From Pantoea conspicua (lineage in GTDB: Bacteria; Pseudomonadota; Gammaproteobacteria; Enterobacterales; Enterobacteriaceae), in NCBI RefSeq assembly GCF_002095315.1, contig NZ_MLFN01000002.1, forward strand, positions 1-64,000: DNA of 64,000 nt. The letters are read 5' to 3'. Below, one piece after another: positions 27,467-35,120 of the stretch. The notes below the pieces were generated by a model that worked only from the letters and a program-made list of their open reading frames with translations, was not told where the DNA came from and searched no databases. Positions within the stretch are counted from its first letter, which is position 1. Each line of letters opens with the position of its first letter. A program made the translations under genes and the position numbers.

Positions 27467-29386
27467 GTGGTGAAGTGGCGTAACTGGATGATAGGGATCT
27501 GCCTGGTCGGCACGGCCAGCAGCGCGTGGGCCGATTCGCTTGATCAACAACGACAGCGTTATCAACAAATTAAACAGGCCTGGGACAGTAACCAGATGGC
27601 CACGGTGGATCAGCTGTTGCCAACGCTACAGGATTATCCACTCTATCCTTATCTGCAGTATCGTCTGCTGGCGCAGGATCTCGATCAGGAGACCAGCCTG
27701 GCGGTACAAAACTTTATCCGTCAGTATCCGACGTTGCCACCGGCGCGCTCGCTCAGCACCCGTTTTATCAACGTGCTGGCGCATCGCCAGGACTGGCAGG
27801 GCGTGCTTAACTTCAGCCCGACCGAGCCGAAACCGGTGCAGGCGCGCTGTAACTGGTACTACGCCAAATGGGCCACCGGCCAGCAGCAGGCGGCCTTTGA
27901 CGGTGCGAAGCAGATCTGGCTGCGCGGCACGGCGCTGCCCAATGATTGCGATAAACTCTTCTCGGTATGGCAAGCCTCCGGCCAGCTCTCACCGATTACC
28001 ATTCTGGAACGCATCCGGCTGGCGATGAAAGCGGGCAACGACAGCCTGGTGAGCTATCTGGCGAAAACCCTGCCGGCCGATTACCAGACCATGTCAGATG
28101 CGATCCAGGCGCTGCAGCAGGACCCGCTGACGGTCAGCACTTTTGCCAGCGCGGTCGGGCCAACAGACTTTACCCGCCAGGCAACGATTTACGCCTTCAC
28201 GCGGGTGGCACGCCAGGATATGGAAAACGCCCGCAGCCTGATCCCGATTCTGGTACGGGCCCAGAAAATGGGGCCGGAGGATGAGCAGGCGCTGAAGGAG
28301 ATCGTGGTGTGGCGCATGATGGGCAGCGACCTGACCTCGGAACAGGCGCGCTGGCGTGATGCGGTGGTGATGAGCAGTGAATCGACCGCGCTGGTGGAAC
28401 GTCGGGTGCGGCTGGCGCTCTCTCAGCACGACCGTCGGGGCCTGAATACCTGGATCGCGCGTCTGCCGCTGGAAGCCAAAGAGAAGGATGAGTGGCAATA
28501 CTGGCAGGCCGATCTGTTGTTTGAAAAAGATCGCAAAGAGGAAGCGGAAGAGATCCTGCGTAAGCTGATGCAGGCCCGCGGCTTCTATCCGATGGTGGCG
28601 GCGCAGCGCCTGGGCGTGGACTATCCGCTGCAGGTCGATGAAGCGCCGAAGCCCGATAGCGCAACGGTACAGGGCGCAGAGCTGGCCAGGGTGCGTGAGC
28701 TGATGTACTGGGGACTGGATAACCTGGCGCGCAGCGAATGGGCTAACCTGATTGCCAGTCGCCCGCACAGTCAGCAGCAGATGCTGGCGCGTTACGCTAA
28801 CGAGCAGGACTGGTGGGATCTCAGCGTGCAGGCCACCATTACCGCGAAAATGTGGGACAGCCTGAAAGAGCGCTTCCCGCTGGCGTGGCAGAGTGTCTAT
28901 CAGCGTAATACCCAGGACAAGCAGATTCCGCCGAGCTACGCGATGGCCATCTCACGTCAGGAGAGTGCGTGGAACCCGAAAGCGCGTTCACCGGTCGGTG
29001 CCAGCGGCCTGATGCAGATCATGCCAGCCACCGCGGCGCATACCGTCAAAATGTACACTATTCCGGGTTACGCCAATACCAGTCAGCTGCTGGACCCTGA
29101 GACCAATATCCAGATCGGGACGCAGTATCTGGAATATGTCTATCAGCAGTTTGGTCAGAATCGTATTTTCGCCTCGGCGGCTTACAATGCCGGACCCGGA
29201 CGGGTACGCAGCTGGCAGAAAGTCAGTGGCGGTAACCTTGATGCGGTGGCGTTTATTGAGACCATTCCGTTCTCAGAAACCCGTGGCTACGTGAAGAATG
29301 TACTGGCGTATGACGCCTACTATCGTCACTTCATGGGCCAGCCTGACAAGATCCTGTCAGATGCTGAGTGGAATCGCCGTTACTAG
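27467..29386 (+). CDS. slt: Soluble lytic murein transglycosylase Slt70
   Basis: Slt cleaves peptidoglycan glycan strands in the periplasm, forming 1,6-anhydromuramic ends. The 639-residue precursor has a signal peptide ending near 22 (GTASSAWA), a long alpha-helical superhelix (about 25-450), and a C-terminal lysozyme-like catalytic domain with Glu499 in SRQESAWNPKA, GASGLMQIMP and AAYNAGPGR. The start is GTG 27467 after AGAGGAG; GTG 27470 is adjacent. Length agrees with E. coli Slt (645). The upstream promoter region is shared with the divergent urea operon. Confidence 0.95.
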   Translation: MVKWRNWMIGICLVGTASSAWADSLDQQRQRYQQIKQAWDSNQMATVDQLLPTLQDYPLYPYLQYRLLAQDLDQETSLAVQNFIRQYPTLPPARSLSTRFINVLAHRQDWQGVLNFSPTEPKPVQARCNWYYAKWATGQQQAAFDGAKQIWLRGTALPNDCDKLFSVWQASGQLSPITILERIRLAMKAGNDSLVSYLAKTLPADYQTMSDAIQALQQDPLTVSTFASAVGPTDFTRQATIYAFTRVARQDMENARSLIPILVRAQKMGPEDEQALKEIVVWRMMGSDLTSEQARWRDAVVMSSESTALVERRVRLALSQHDRRGLNTWIARLPLEAKEKDEWQYWQADLLFEKDRKEEAEEILRKLMQARGFYPMVAAQRLGVDYPLQVDEAPKPDSATVQGAELARVRELMYWGLDNLARSEWANLIASRPHSQQQMLARYANEQDWWDLSVQATITAKMWDSLKERFPLAWQSVYQRNTQDKQIPPSYAMAISRQESAWNPKARSPVGASGLMQIMPATAAHTVKMYTIPGYANTSQLLDPETNIQIGTQYLEYVYQQFGQNRIFASAAYNAGPGRVRSWQKVSGGNLDAVAFIETIPFSETRGYVKNVLAYDAYYRHFMGQPDKILSDAEWNRRY

Positions 29387-29395
29387 CTGTGCTAA

Positions 29396-29425
29396 GCTTC
29401 CGTACTCTTTAGCGAGTACGGAAGC
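29396..29425. promoter_or_regulatory. trpR operator inside a 30-bp palindrome
   Basis: GCTTCCGTACTC-TTTAGC-GAGTACGGAAGC has perfect 12-bp arms. Its core GTACTCTTTAGCGAGTAC equals the known E. coli trpR operator bound by TrpR (autoregulation). It begins 10 bases after the slt stop and ends 7 bases before the trpR ATG, so it may also act as the slt 3' hairpin and overlap the trpR ribosome-binding site. Confidence 0.88.
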
Positions 29426-29431
29426 CACTTC

Positions 29432-29749
29432 ATGACCCAACCTGATTCCCCAACCGATGCGCACCAGGCAGAGGATAGCTGGCATCGCTTTGTCGGGCTG
29501 ATGCAGCAGGCCTTTGCGGATGGCCATGCGCTGCCGCTGATGCAGCTGATGATGACGCCGGATGAGCGCGAGGCTTTTGGCACCCGTCTGCGGATTATTG
29601 AAGAGCTGATGAACGGCGAGATGAGCCAGCGCGAGCTGAAAAACGAGCTTGGGGTCGGTATTGCGACCATCACGCGTGGCTCAAACAGCCTGAAAGAGGC
29701 CCCGCCCGAGCTGAAACGCTGGCTGGAAGCGCATCTGGGCCGCCGCTGA
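29432..29749 (+). CDS. trpR: Trp operon repressor TrpR
   Basis: TrpR is the tryptophan-activated repressor of trp, aroH, mtr and its own gene. The 105-residue all-helical protein (E. coli 108) keeps the HTH ([26 protein letters not shown], about 66-91). The ATG at 29432 follows GGAAG, which is part of the operator palindrome, so the leader is far shorter than in E. coli. It converges with yjjX with no bases between stops. Confidence 0.95.
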   Translation: MTQPDSPTDAHQAEDSWHRFVGLMQQAFADGHALPLMQLMMTPDEREAFGTRLRIIEELMNGEMSQRELKNELGVGIATITRGSNSLKEAPPELKRWLEAHLGRR

Positions 29750-30268
29750 TTACTGCTGATAAAGCGGATGAACAAACGGGCAGAGCGCCAGGATCAGTGC
29801 CTGATGATAAACGCTGGAGCGGCTGAGCAGGCCCTGAGTAAAAGCACCAATCGCGCCGCCCTGCTGTTTAATATTCTCAATGCCGGTTAAGCGGGCCATC
29901 TCCTCGCCCAGCTCGCGGCCTTCCCGCACGCCAGCCAGAACTACCGGTGGCAACGTGAAGCTGGCCGAGCGGGATTCTCCACGCTGTTTCTGATTTTCCA
30001 CCACCATCCAGGCAAAGGCGCAGTCATCTTCAATGCCGGCCTCGATGGCCACCCAGAATGCCGCTTCAGGTCGGACCTGTCGGGCATTCATTACCCGCTG
30101 ACGTGCGCCAGTTCGCGTTTCAAGATGGGTTAACGGCTGTGCTGCAACGCCGCTATCGACCTCGACCCCTTCAATATGGCAGGATCCCTCGCCGAAAACG
30201 TCGTTGAATGCCTGCGCAATCGCGCGAATCTTCGCTGGGTTGGTGGTGGCTGCGACAACATGGTACAT
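29750..30268 (-). CDS. yjjX: Inosine/xanthosine triphosphatase YjjX
   Basis: YjjX hydrolyses ITP and XTP, cleaning damaged purine nucleotides. The 172-residue protein matches E. coli YjjX (170): [67 protein letters not shown] 30268 ([13 protein letters not shown]) is chosen; the longer frame from 30307 adds residues absent from homologues and runs into the repeat element upstream. Confidence 0.94.
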   Translation of the reverse strand: MYHVVAATTNPAKIRAIAQAFNDVFGEGSCHIEGVEVDSGVAAQPLTHLETRTGARQRVMNARQVRPEAAFWVAIEAGIEDDCAFAWMVVENQKQRGESRSASFTLPPVVLAGVREGRELGEEMARLTGIENIKQQGGAIGAFTQGLLSRSSVYHQALILALCPFVHPLYQQ

Positions 30269-30294
30269 AATTGGTTGAACCCTTAGGTGATTAA

Positions 30295-30438
30295 GAGCCT
30301 GGCCCATCAGGCTATTTTATTTGTCAGTCTGAACCTGTGCAGTGCACACAATCCTTACGTACGCTATGTACGCTCCGGTTGTTCCGCGCTGTCCCTGTCC
30401 AGACTGTCTGCAACAATAGCGCCTGATGGGGTCGGCTC
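30295..30438. repeat. Intergenic palindromic repeat element (about 144 bp)
   Basis: The spacer between divergent yjjX and gpmB is mostly an imperfect inverted repeat. The left arm GAGCCTGGCCCATCAGGCTA... pairs with the right arm ...GCGCCTGATGGGGTCGGCTC for about 50 bases. In the middle is a shorter dyad CGTAC-GCTAT-GTACG. It has no ORF. The shape fits ERIC-like or MITE-like interspersed elements of enterobacteria, but I cannot match it to a named family. Confidence 0.7.
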
Positions 30439-30475
30439 TAAGGCGATTTTTGTCGCAGTATAACGGAAACTAAGC

Positions 30476-31123
30476 ATGCTACAGGTCTATCTTGTTCGTC
30501 ACGGTGAAACGGTATGGAATGCGGAACGCCGCATTCAGGGTCAGTCCGACAGTCCGCTGACGGAAAAAGGTGAGCAACAAGCCCATCAGGTGGGTGAACG
30601 CGTCAGGAGTCTGGGTATCACACACATCATCGCCAGCGATCTCGGGCGTACGCGCCACACTGCTGAGATCATCGCCGATGCCTGTGGTTGCGTGGTGACG
30701 CTCGACCCTCGTCTGCGCGAACTGAACATGGGGGTGCTGGAGAAGCGTCCTCTCGACGGGTTAACCGCCGAAGAAGAGCAGTGGCGCGCCACGCTGGTTA
30801 ACGGTACCGAAGGGGGACGTATCCCGAACGGTGAGTCGATGACCGAGATGGCTACGCGGATGCACCAGGCGCTGAACGCCTGTCTCGACCTGCCTGCGGG
30901 CAGCCGGCCACTGCTTGTCAGTCACGGCATGGCGCTGGGGGTACTGGTCAGTACGATTCTCGGCCTGCCAGCCCATGCGGAGCGGCGGCTGCGGCTGCGT
31001 AACTGCTCGATCTCACGCGTAGATCATCAACAGAGCGCCTGGCTGGCGCAGGGCTGGGTGGTTGAAACGGCCGGGGATATTTCCCATCTTGATGCGCCAG
31101 CGCTCGACGAGTTGCAGCGCTAA
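30476..31123 (+). CDS. gpmB: Phosphoglycerate mutase-like phosphatase GpmB (YtjC)
   Basis: The 215-residue histidine phosphatase has LVRHGETVWN with phospho-acceptor His9, Arg8, and the second histidine in LLVSHGMALG near 150. It matches E. coli GpmB/YtjC in length and order. Despite the name, a true glycolytic mutase role is doubtful; family work suggests a general phosphatase. It converges with rob. Confidence 0.92.
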   Translation: MLQVYLVRHGETVWNAERRIQGQSDSPLTEKGEQQAHQVGERVRSLGITHIIASDLGRTRHTAEIIADACGCVVTLDPRLRELNMGVLEKRPLDGLTAEEEQWRATLVNGTEGGRIPNGESMTEMATRMHQALNACLDLPAGSRPLLVSHGMALGVLVSTILGLPAHAERRLRLRNCSISRVDHQQSAWLAQGWVVETAGDISHLDAPALDELQR

Positions 31124-31133
31124 AGAGAAACGC

Positions 31134-31158
31134 TTCTGCCGTCAGCATGACGGCAGAA
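31134..31158. terminator. Hairpin between convergent gpmB and rob
   Basis: An 11-bp stem TTCTGCCGTCA / TGACGGCAGAA with a GCA loop lies between the two stop codons. The T-run is short, so strength is uncertain. Confidence 0.7.
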
Positions 31159-31162
31159 TGGC

Positions 31163-32044
31163 TTAACTGGCGGCGGGCTGGTGGCGAATCGGAATCAGAT
31201 ATTCACAGCGGATCTCCGCTGGCGGTTCGCTGCGTTTTTTACCACCGTGGGTAATAAACCGTTCAATATCCTGTCCCTGGCGGCGGGTCAGGCCCAGCGT
31301 CGGCATACAGGTGCCGTACAGCAACAGGATAAATTCCTGCAGCTCAACGCGCGGTCCGGTGTAGGTGAACTGCACATAGTCGCCCGCTTCGAGGATAACG
31401 CTCTGGCCGGAGTGCAGATTTATGGCGCTGTCGGCCGGCACCGCAGTGGTGTAGAGAATTTCCTGCTCATCATCCTTATCCTGACTGGCGCGTACCTGAT
31501 GCAGGCCATACAGCACCGGCGGCACCGTGTCGGTCTCCAGCAGGAACTGCTTCCAGAAATGGATGCGCATTTCGTCGCGGTAACTGGAGATCTGCTCCAG
31601 GGTACAGGTGTAGTTCTGGGTTTGCCCCACCAGCACCGTTTCCGGCAGGGTGACGAAGCTCGGTTCAGGCTGCGTCTCGTCGCTGAGGCGAATCGGTGGA
31701 CGGATCCCAAATGAATTCCACTCTGAAGAGCGGCGATACCAGGCCGGCGTCTGGTTAAACTGCTTTTTAAACGCACGGGTAAAGGTCTGCTGCGAATCAA
31801 AACGATACTGCAGTGCAATATCCAGAATCGGGCGGCTGGTAAGACGCAATGCAACCGCGGCTTTTGACAGACGTCGCGCTCGGATATAAGCGCCAATGGC
31901 ATGGCCGGTGACGTCCTTGAACATCCTTTGTAAATGCCATTTAGAGTAACCCGCTTTCAGGGCGACATTGTCCAGTGAAAGGGGTTGATCCAGATGGCTC
32001 TCCAGCCAGACAAGCAAATCGCGAATGATACCGGCTTGGTCCAT
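31163..32044 (-). CDS. rob: Right origin-binding protein Rob
   Basis: Rob is an AraC/XylS-family activator of the mar/sox/rob regulon (solvent, drug and superoxide resistance) that also binds oriC. The 293-residue protein (E. coli 289) has two N-terminal HTHs (about 8-107: NVALKAGYSKWHLQRMFKDVTG, DIALQYRFDSQQTFTRAFKKQFNQTP) and a C-terminal GyrI-like sensor domain. The C-terminus is slightly extended (RHQPAAS). Confidence 0.95.
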   Translation of the reverse strand: MDQAGIIRDLLVWLESHLDQPLSLDNVALKAGYSKWHLQRMFKDVTGHAIGAYIRARRLSKAAVALRLTSRPILDIALQYRFDSQQTFTRAFKKQFNQTPAWYRRSSEWNSFGIRPPIRLSDETQPEPSFVTLPETVLVGQTQNYTCTLEQISSYRDEMRIHFWKQFLLETDTVPPVLYGLHQVRASQDKDDEQEILYTTAVPADSAINLHSGQSVILEAGDYVQFTYTGPRVELQEFILLLYGTCMPTLGLTRRQGQDIERFITHGGKKRSEPPAEIRCEYLIPIRHQPAAS

Positions 32045-32238
32045 AAAACATCCTCATACTCTGGTGGTGCAGCTAAACGCAGTCGTCGAATAATAGCACT
32101 AAATGCTCAAAAGGCGTGGGCAGCTTTCTCAGGAAGATGGTGCTACATCAGTGCGGGCTTAAACCCGTTTTGGTTTGGTCATTAACTCGATTGACAGTAC
32201 ATTACAGTCACATCTATTCCCTTTGCAATGGTAACGCC

Positions 32239-32712
32239 ATGACAATATCTCGCCTTATGATCGCCGCATTTGCCACTCTGACCTTTTCCAGCCCGCTGCT
32301 TGCCGAGGAGATTGGCTCGGTGGATACGGTATTCAAGATATTTGGACCCGACCACAAGATTGTCGTTGAAGCCTTCGATGATCCCGATGTTAAAAATGTA
32401 ACCTGTTATATCAGTCGGGCGAAAACCGGCGGCATTAAAGGCGGATTAGGTCTGGCGGAAGACACCTCTGACGCAGCCATCTCGTGCCAGCAGGTTGGGC
32501 CGGTCGAGCTGAGTGAGAAGATTGTGCAGGGCAAAGCGCAGGGCGACGTGGTGTTTCGCCAGCGCACCTCACTGATCTTCAAGAAGCTGCAGGTTGTACG
32601 CTTCTTCGATAAAAAGCGCAACGCCTTAGTCTATCTGACCTACTCCGACAAAGTGGTGGAAGGCTCGCCGAAGAATGCCCTGAGCGCAGTACCGATTATG
32701 CCGTGGCGCTAA
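32239..32712 (+). CDS. creA: CreA family protein
   Basis: The 157-residue protein has a signal peptide ([22 protein letters not shown]) and a near-invariant core [43 protein letters not shown] in pieces matching E. coli CreA. It is probably periplasmic and of unknown function. In E. coli creBCD follow; here a terminator and arcA follow, so the two-component partners are missing from this locus. ATG 32239 is chosen because it begins the signal peptide, although the frame is open from 32116. Confidence 0.93.
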   Translation: MTISRLMIAAFATLTFSSPLLAEEIGSVDTVFKIFGPDHKIVVEAFDDPDVKNVTCYISRAKTGGIKGGLGLAEDTSDAAISCQQVGPVELSEKIVQGKAQGDVVFRQRTSLIFKKLQVVRFFDKKRNALVYLTYSDKVVEGSPKNALSAVPIMPWR

Positions 32713-32717
32713 GGCAA

Positions 32718-32745
32718 AAAAAAACGCCCGTCAGGGCGTTTTTTT
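32718..32745. terminator. Terminator between convergent creA and arcA
   Basis: CGCCC-GTCA-GGGCG is flanked by a 9-A run and a 7-T run, giving a strong bidirectional terminator. Confidence 0.93.
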
Positions 32746-32758
32746 GCCAGCGGACCGG

Positions 32759-33475
32759 TTAGTCCTGCAGGTCGCCGCAGAAGCGATAACCTTCACCATG
32801 AATGGTGGCGATAATCTCTGGCGTATCCGGCGTTGACTCGAAATGCTTACGGATGCGGCGGATGGTCACGTCGACGGTACGATCATGCGGCTTGAGATCG
32901 CGACCGGTCATTTTTTTCAGCAGATCCGCACGGGTCTGGATCTTGCCCGGGTTCTCGCAGAAGTGCAGCATGGCGCGGAATTCACTGCGCGGCAGCTTGT
33001 AATGTTCACCGTTCGGGTTGATCAGCGAGCGGCTATTAATATCCAGCTCCCAGCCGTTGAACTTATAGCTCTCAACCTGACGACGCTCTTCGCCTGGCAG
33101 CGCCAGATTCATGGTGCGTGACAGCAGGTTGCGGGCACGGATCGTCAGTTCACGCGGGTTAAAGGGCTTGGTGATGTAGTCGTCAGCGCCAATCTCCAGA
33201 CCGAGAATTTTATCGACTTCGTTATCACGGCCGGTCAGGAACATCAGGGCGACGTTAGCCTGTTCGCGCAGTTCACGGGCCAGTAACAGGCCGTTTTTAC
33301 CGGGCAGGTTGATGTCCATAATGACCAGATTGACGTCATTGTCGGTCAGCACCTGATGCATTTCAGCACCATCTGTCGCCTCATACACCACATAACCTTC
33401 CGCCTCAAAAATGCTTTTGAGGGTATTACGCGTGACCAGTTCGTCTTCAACGATAAGAATGTGCGGGGTCTGCAT
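32759..33475 (-). CDS. arcA: Aerobic respiration response regulator ArcA
   Basis: ArcA is the response regulator of the ArcBA system and controls respiratory genes by redox state. The 238-residue protein has a receiver domain with phospho-acceptor Asp54 in VIMDINLPG and Lys in [10 protein letters not shown], and an OmpR/PhoB winged-helix C-terminal domain ([16 protein letters not shown]). It is nearly identical to E. coli ArcA. A canonical FNR box lies 272 bases upstream. Confidence 0.97.
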   Translation of the reverse strand: MQTPHILIVEDELVTRNTLKSIFEAEGYVVYEATDGAEMHQVLTDNDVNLVIMDINLPGKNGLLLARELREQANVALMFLTGRDNEVDKILGLEIGADDYITKPFNPRELTIRARNLLSRTMNLALPGEERRQVESYKFNGWELDINSRSLINPNGEHYKLPRSEFRAMLHFCENPGKIQTRADLLKKMTGRDLKPHDRTVDVTIRRIRKHFESTPDTPEIIATIHGEGYRFCGDLQD

Positions 33476-33558
33476 GTTTAGCTACCTAAAATTTGCCAAC
33501 AAATTAAAAACAGGGCGTACAGCGGTATGGCGTTCTTCATCTTTGAGAGCGGCGGACC

Positions 33559-33705
33559 GTGCTGAACCGTTGCAGGAAATACTATTTTGATAAGCCCTCT
33601 ATCAACGTCAACAACAGTATTAGCTCAGCCAGTCAGGATGAAAGTTGCATGCCCCGTGAGAGAAAGATAATGGCGCATATCCTAACTGCATTAACAGCAA
33701 CCTAA
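33559..33705 (+). CDS. yjjY: YjjY-like small ORF (doubtful)
   Basis: A 48-codon frame beginning at GTG 33559 and ending TAA 33705 contains KPSINVNNSIS and ends HILTALTAT. E. coli YjjY (46 residues) has SINVNNIIS and ends VILTILTAT at the same relative place. The middle is not conserved and the ribosome-binding site is poor. The similarity may reflect conserved regulatory DNA of the arcA leader instead of a protein. Confidence 0.35.
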   Translation: MLNRCRKYYFDKPSINVNNSISSASQDESCMPRERKIMAHILTALTAT

Positions 33706-33746
33706 CAGCACCAACTACAACCGATAAGCATAAAAACAACGCTTCG

Positions 33747-33760
33747 TTGACTTATATCAA
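33747..33760. promoter_or_regulatory. FNR box upstream of arcA
   Basis: TTGAC-TTAT-ATCAA matches the FNR consensus TTGAT-N4-ATCAA with one mismatch. E. coli arcA is activated by FNR under anaerobiosis. Confidence 0.78.
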
Positions 33761-34076
33761 ATGCAATTGTAGCACGTTAACACTTTTGTGAAAAACTTCT
33801 AGCAGATTGCCTGCTTAGCTCACAAAAAGCAGCAATTTTGCTACATTTAATGCAAGTAATTTGCAAACTAAAACCGGATGGGAACAGTATTTTAGATCAC
33901 TGAATTTCAACGGATTTATAACGATTTTATTAATAAGGCCAGTTTACATCGCAAAATGCGTCTGATCATCGATTTTTACCAGTTTTAACATCCGCTTTTG
34001 TTGTTTCCGCGAGGCGGCTAATTCATTAACAGCCGTGTTAATATGGCGTTATGTCAGCAAACCCAACGGAATAAAC

Positions 34077-34802
34077 ATGCTTTTTCCCCTGATTCTGGTC
34101 TCGCCTGCCCGGGCAGAAAATATTGGCGCTGCGGCGCGCGCGATGAAAACCATGGGCTTTAGCCAGCTGCGGATTGTCGCCAGTGACGCCTGGCAGGATC
34201 CGGCTGCACGCCGGGTCGCGCACGGCGCTGGCGACATCCTCGATAACCTCCAGACCTACGCGACCCTGGCTGAGGCGTTAGCGGATATTGACTTCTCGGT
34301 GGCGACCACCGCCCGCAGCCGGGCAAAGTTTCGCTATTACGCCACGCCTGAACAGGTTGAAATCCAGCTGCTGGAAAAGCGTCAGTGGGTGAGCAGCATG
34401 GCGTTGGTATTTGGTCGTGAGGACAGCGGACTGACCAATGAGGAACTGGAACAGGTTGACCTGCTGACCGGCATCCCGATGGCGAACGACTATCCGTCGC
34501 TGAATCTGGGGCAGGCGGTCATGGTTTACTGCTATCAGCTGGCGAAGCTGAATCAGGTAGCGGCGCCGGCGGTACCGGCGGCGGACGGTCAACAGCTGCA
34601 GGCGCTGCGTCAGCGTTTTCATCAGTTACTGCAGACGCTGGAGGTCAGCGACGATGAGAAAATGGCGGACTGGATTAACCAGCGCATTGGCCTGCTGGAA
34701 CAGCGCGACAGCGCGATGCTGCACCGCCTGCTGCACGACATAGAAAAAAAGCTTATAGATAAATCCTCGGGAAAAAGCGGGTTTTCCAGCGACAGATCGT
34801 AG
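34077..34802 (+). CDS. lasT: SPOUT-family RNA methyltransferase-like protein LasT (YjtD)
   Basis: The 241-residue protein belongs to the TrmH/SpoU (SPOUT) methyltransferases. Its N-terminal signature ILVSPARAENIGAAARAMKTMGF, the LVFGREDSGLTNEE motif and the knot segment YPSLNLGQAVMVYCYQL are all present and bind S-adenosylmethionine in the family. It matches E. coli YjtD (228). The RNA target is not established. ATG 34077 matches the homologue start; the frame is open to 34035. Annotators often label it TrmJ-like. Confidence 0.88.
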   Translation: MLFPLILVSPARAENIGAAARAMKTMGFSQLRIVASDAWQDPAARRVAHGAGDILDNLQTYATLAEALADIDFSVATTARSRAKFRYYATPEQVEIQLLEKRQWVSSMALVFGREDSGLTNEELEQVDLLTGIPMANDYPSLNLGQAVMVYCYQLAKLNQVAAPAVPAADGQQLQALRQRFHQLLQTLEVSDDEKMADWINQRIGLLEQRDSAMLHRLLHDIEKKLIDKSSGKSGFSSDRS

Positions 34803-34894
34803 AGAATTTTAGCATGGCAAACGATCGCACACGATTTAGCGCTTTCACAGGCAGCTGTGCGCAGTGCCGGAAATTTGACCTTCGGACAAATTCG

Positions 34895-34922
34895 TTGACT
34901 TAACGTGCGCTTTGCTTTACTT
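34895..34922 (+). promoter_or_regulatory. Probable thr operon promoter
   Basis: TTGACT at 34895-34900 (-35) is followed after 16 bases by TTACTT (-10, weak). E. coli thr also begins its promoter with TTGACTTA. The leader peptide starts 47 bases after the -10. Confidence 0.45.
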
Positions 34923-34968
34923 CTGAAAGCCAGACGGACAGACAAAAACAGACAGAAAATAAATCTCA

Positions 34969-35037
34969 ATGCGTAAAAACAGCCTGAACACCACAATTAT
35001 TACCACCACCATTACCCCAGGTAACGGTGCGGGCTGA
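34969..35037 (+). CDS. thrL: thr operon leader peptide
   Basis: The 22-residue peptide [22 protein letters not shown] has six Thr and three Ile codons packed between codons 8 and 16. E. coli ThrL is [21 protein letters not shown], sharing the TTITTTIT core and the GNGAG end. Ribosome pausing at these codons when charged tRNA-Thr or tRNA-Ile is scarce prevents the downstream terminator from forming. Confidence 0.95.
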   Translation: MRKNSLNTTIITTTITPGNGAG

Positions 35038-35056
35038 CGCATACAGGAAAAAATAG

Positions 35057-35093
35057 AAAAAAGCCCGCACCTAAACAGTGCGGGCTTTTTTTT
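35057..35093 (+). terminator. thr attenuator
   Basis: A 14-bp stem (AAAAAAGCCCGCAC / GTGCGGGCTTTTTT) with loop CTAAACA is followed by a run of 8 T. It lies 19 bases after thrL and 27 before thrA, the standard attenuator position. Confidence 0.94.
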
Positions 35094-35120
35094 CGGCTTA
35101 AATTCAGGAGAGTTTATATC

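Larger units (their letters stand above)
33476..34076. promoter_or_regulatory. arcA upstream region (601 bp)
   Basis: The arcA-lasT divergent spacer is AT-rich and carries an FNR box (33747-33760) and a yjjY-like reading frame (33559-33705). E. coli arcA has several promoters spread over a long leader, and this region fits that. The remaining part, 33770-34030, shows T-rich tracts and a possible TAAT-rich promoter for lasT but no further gene. Confidence 0.6.
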
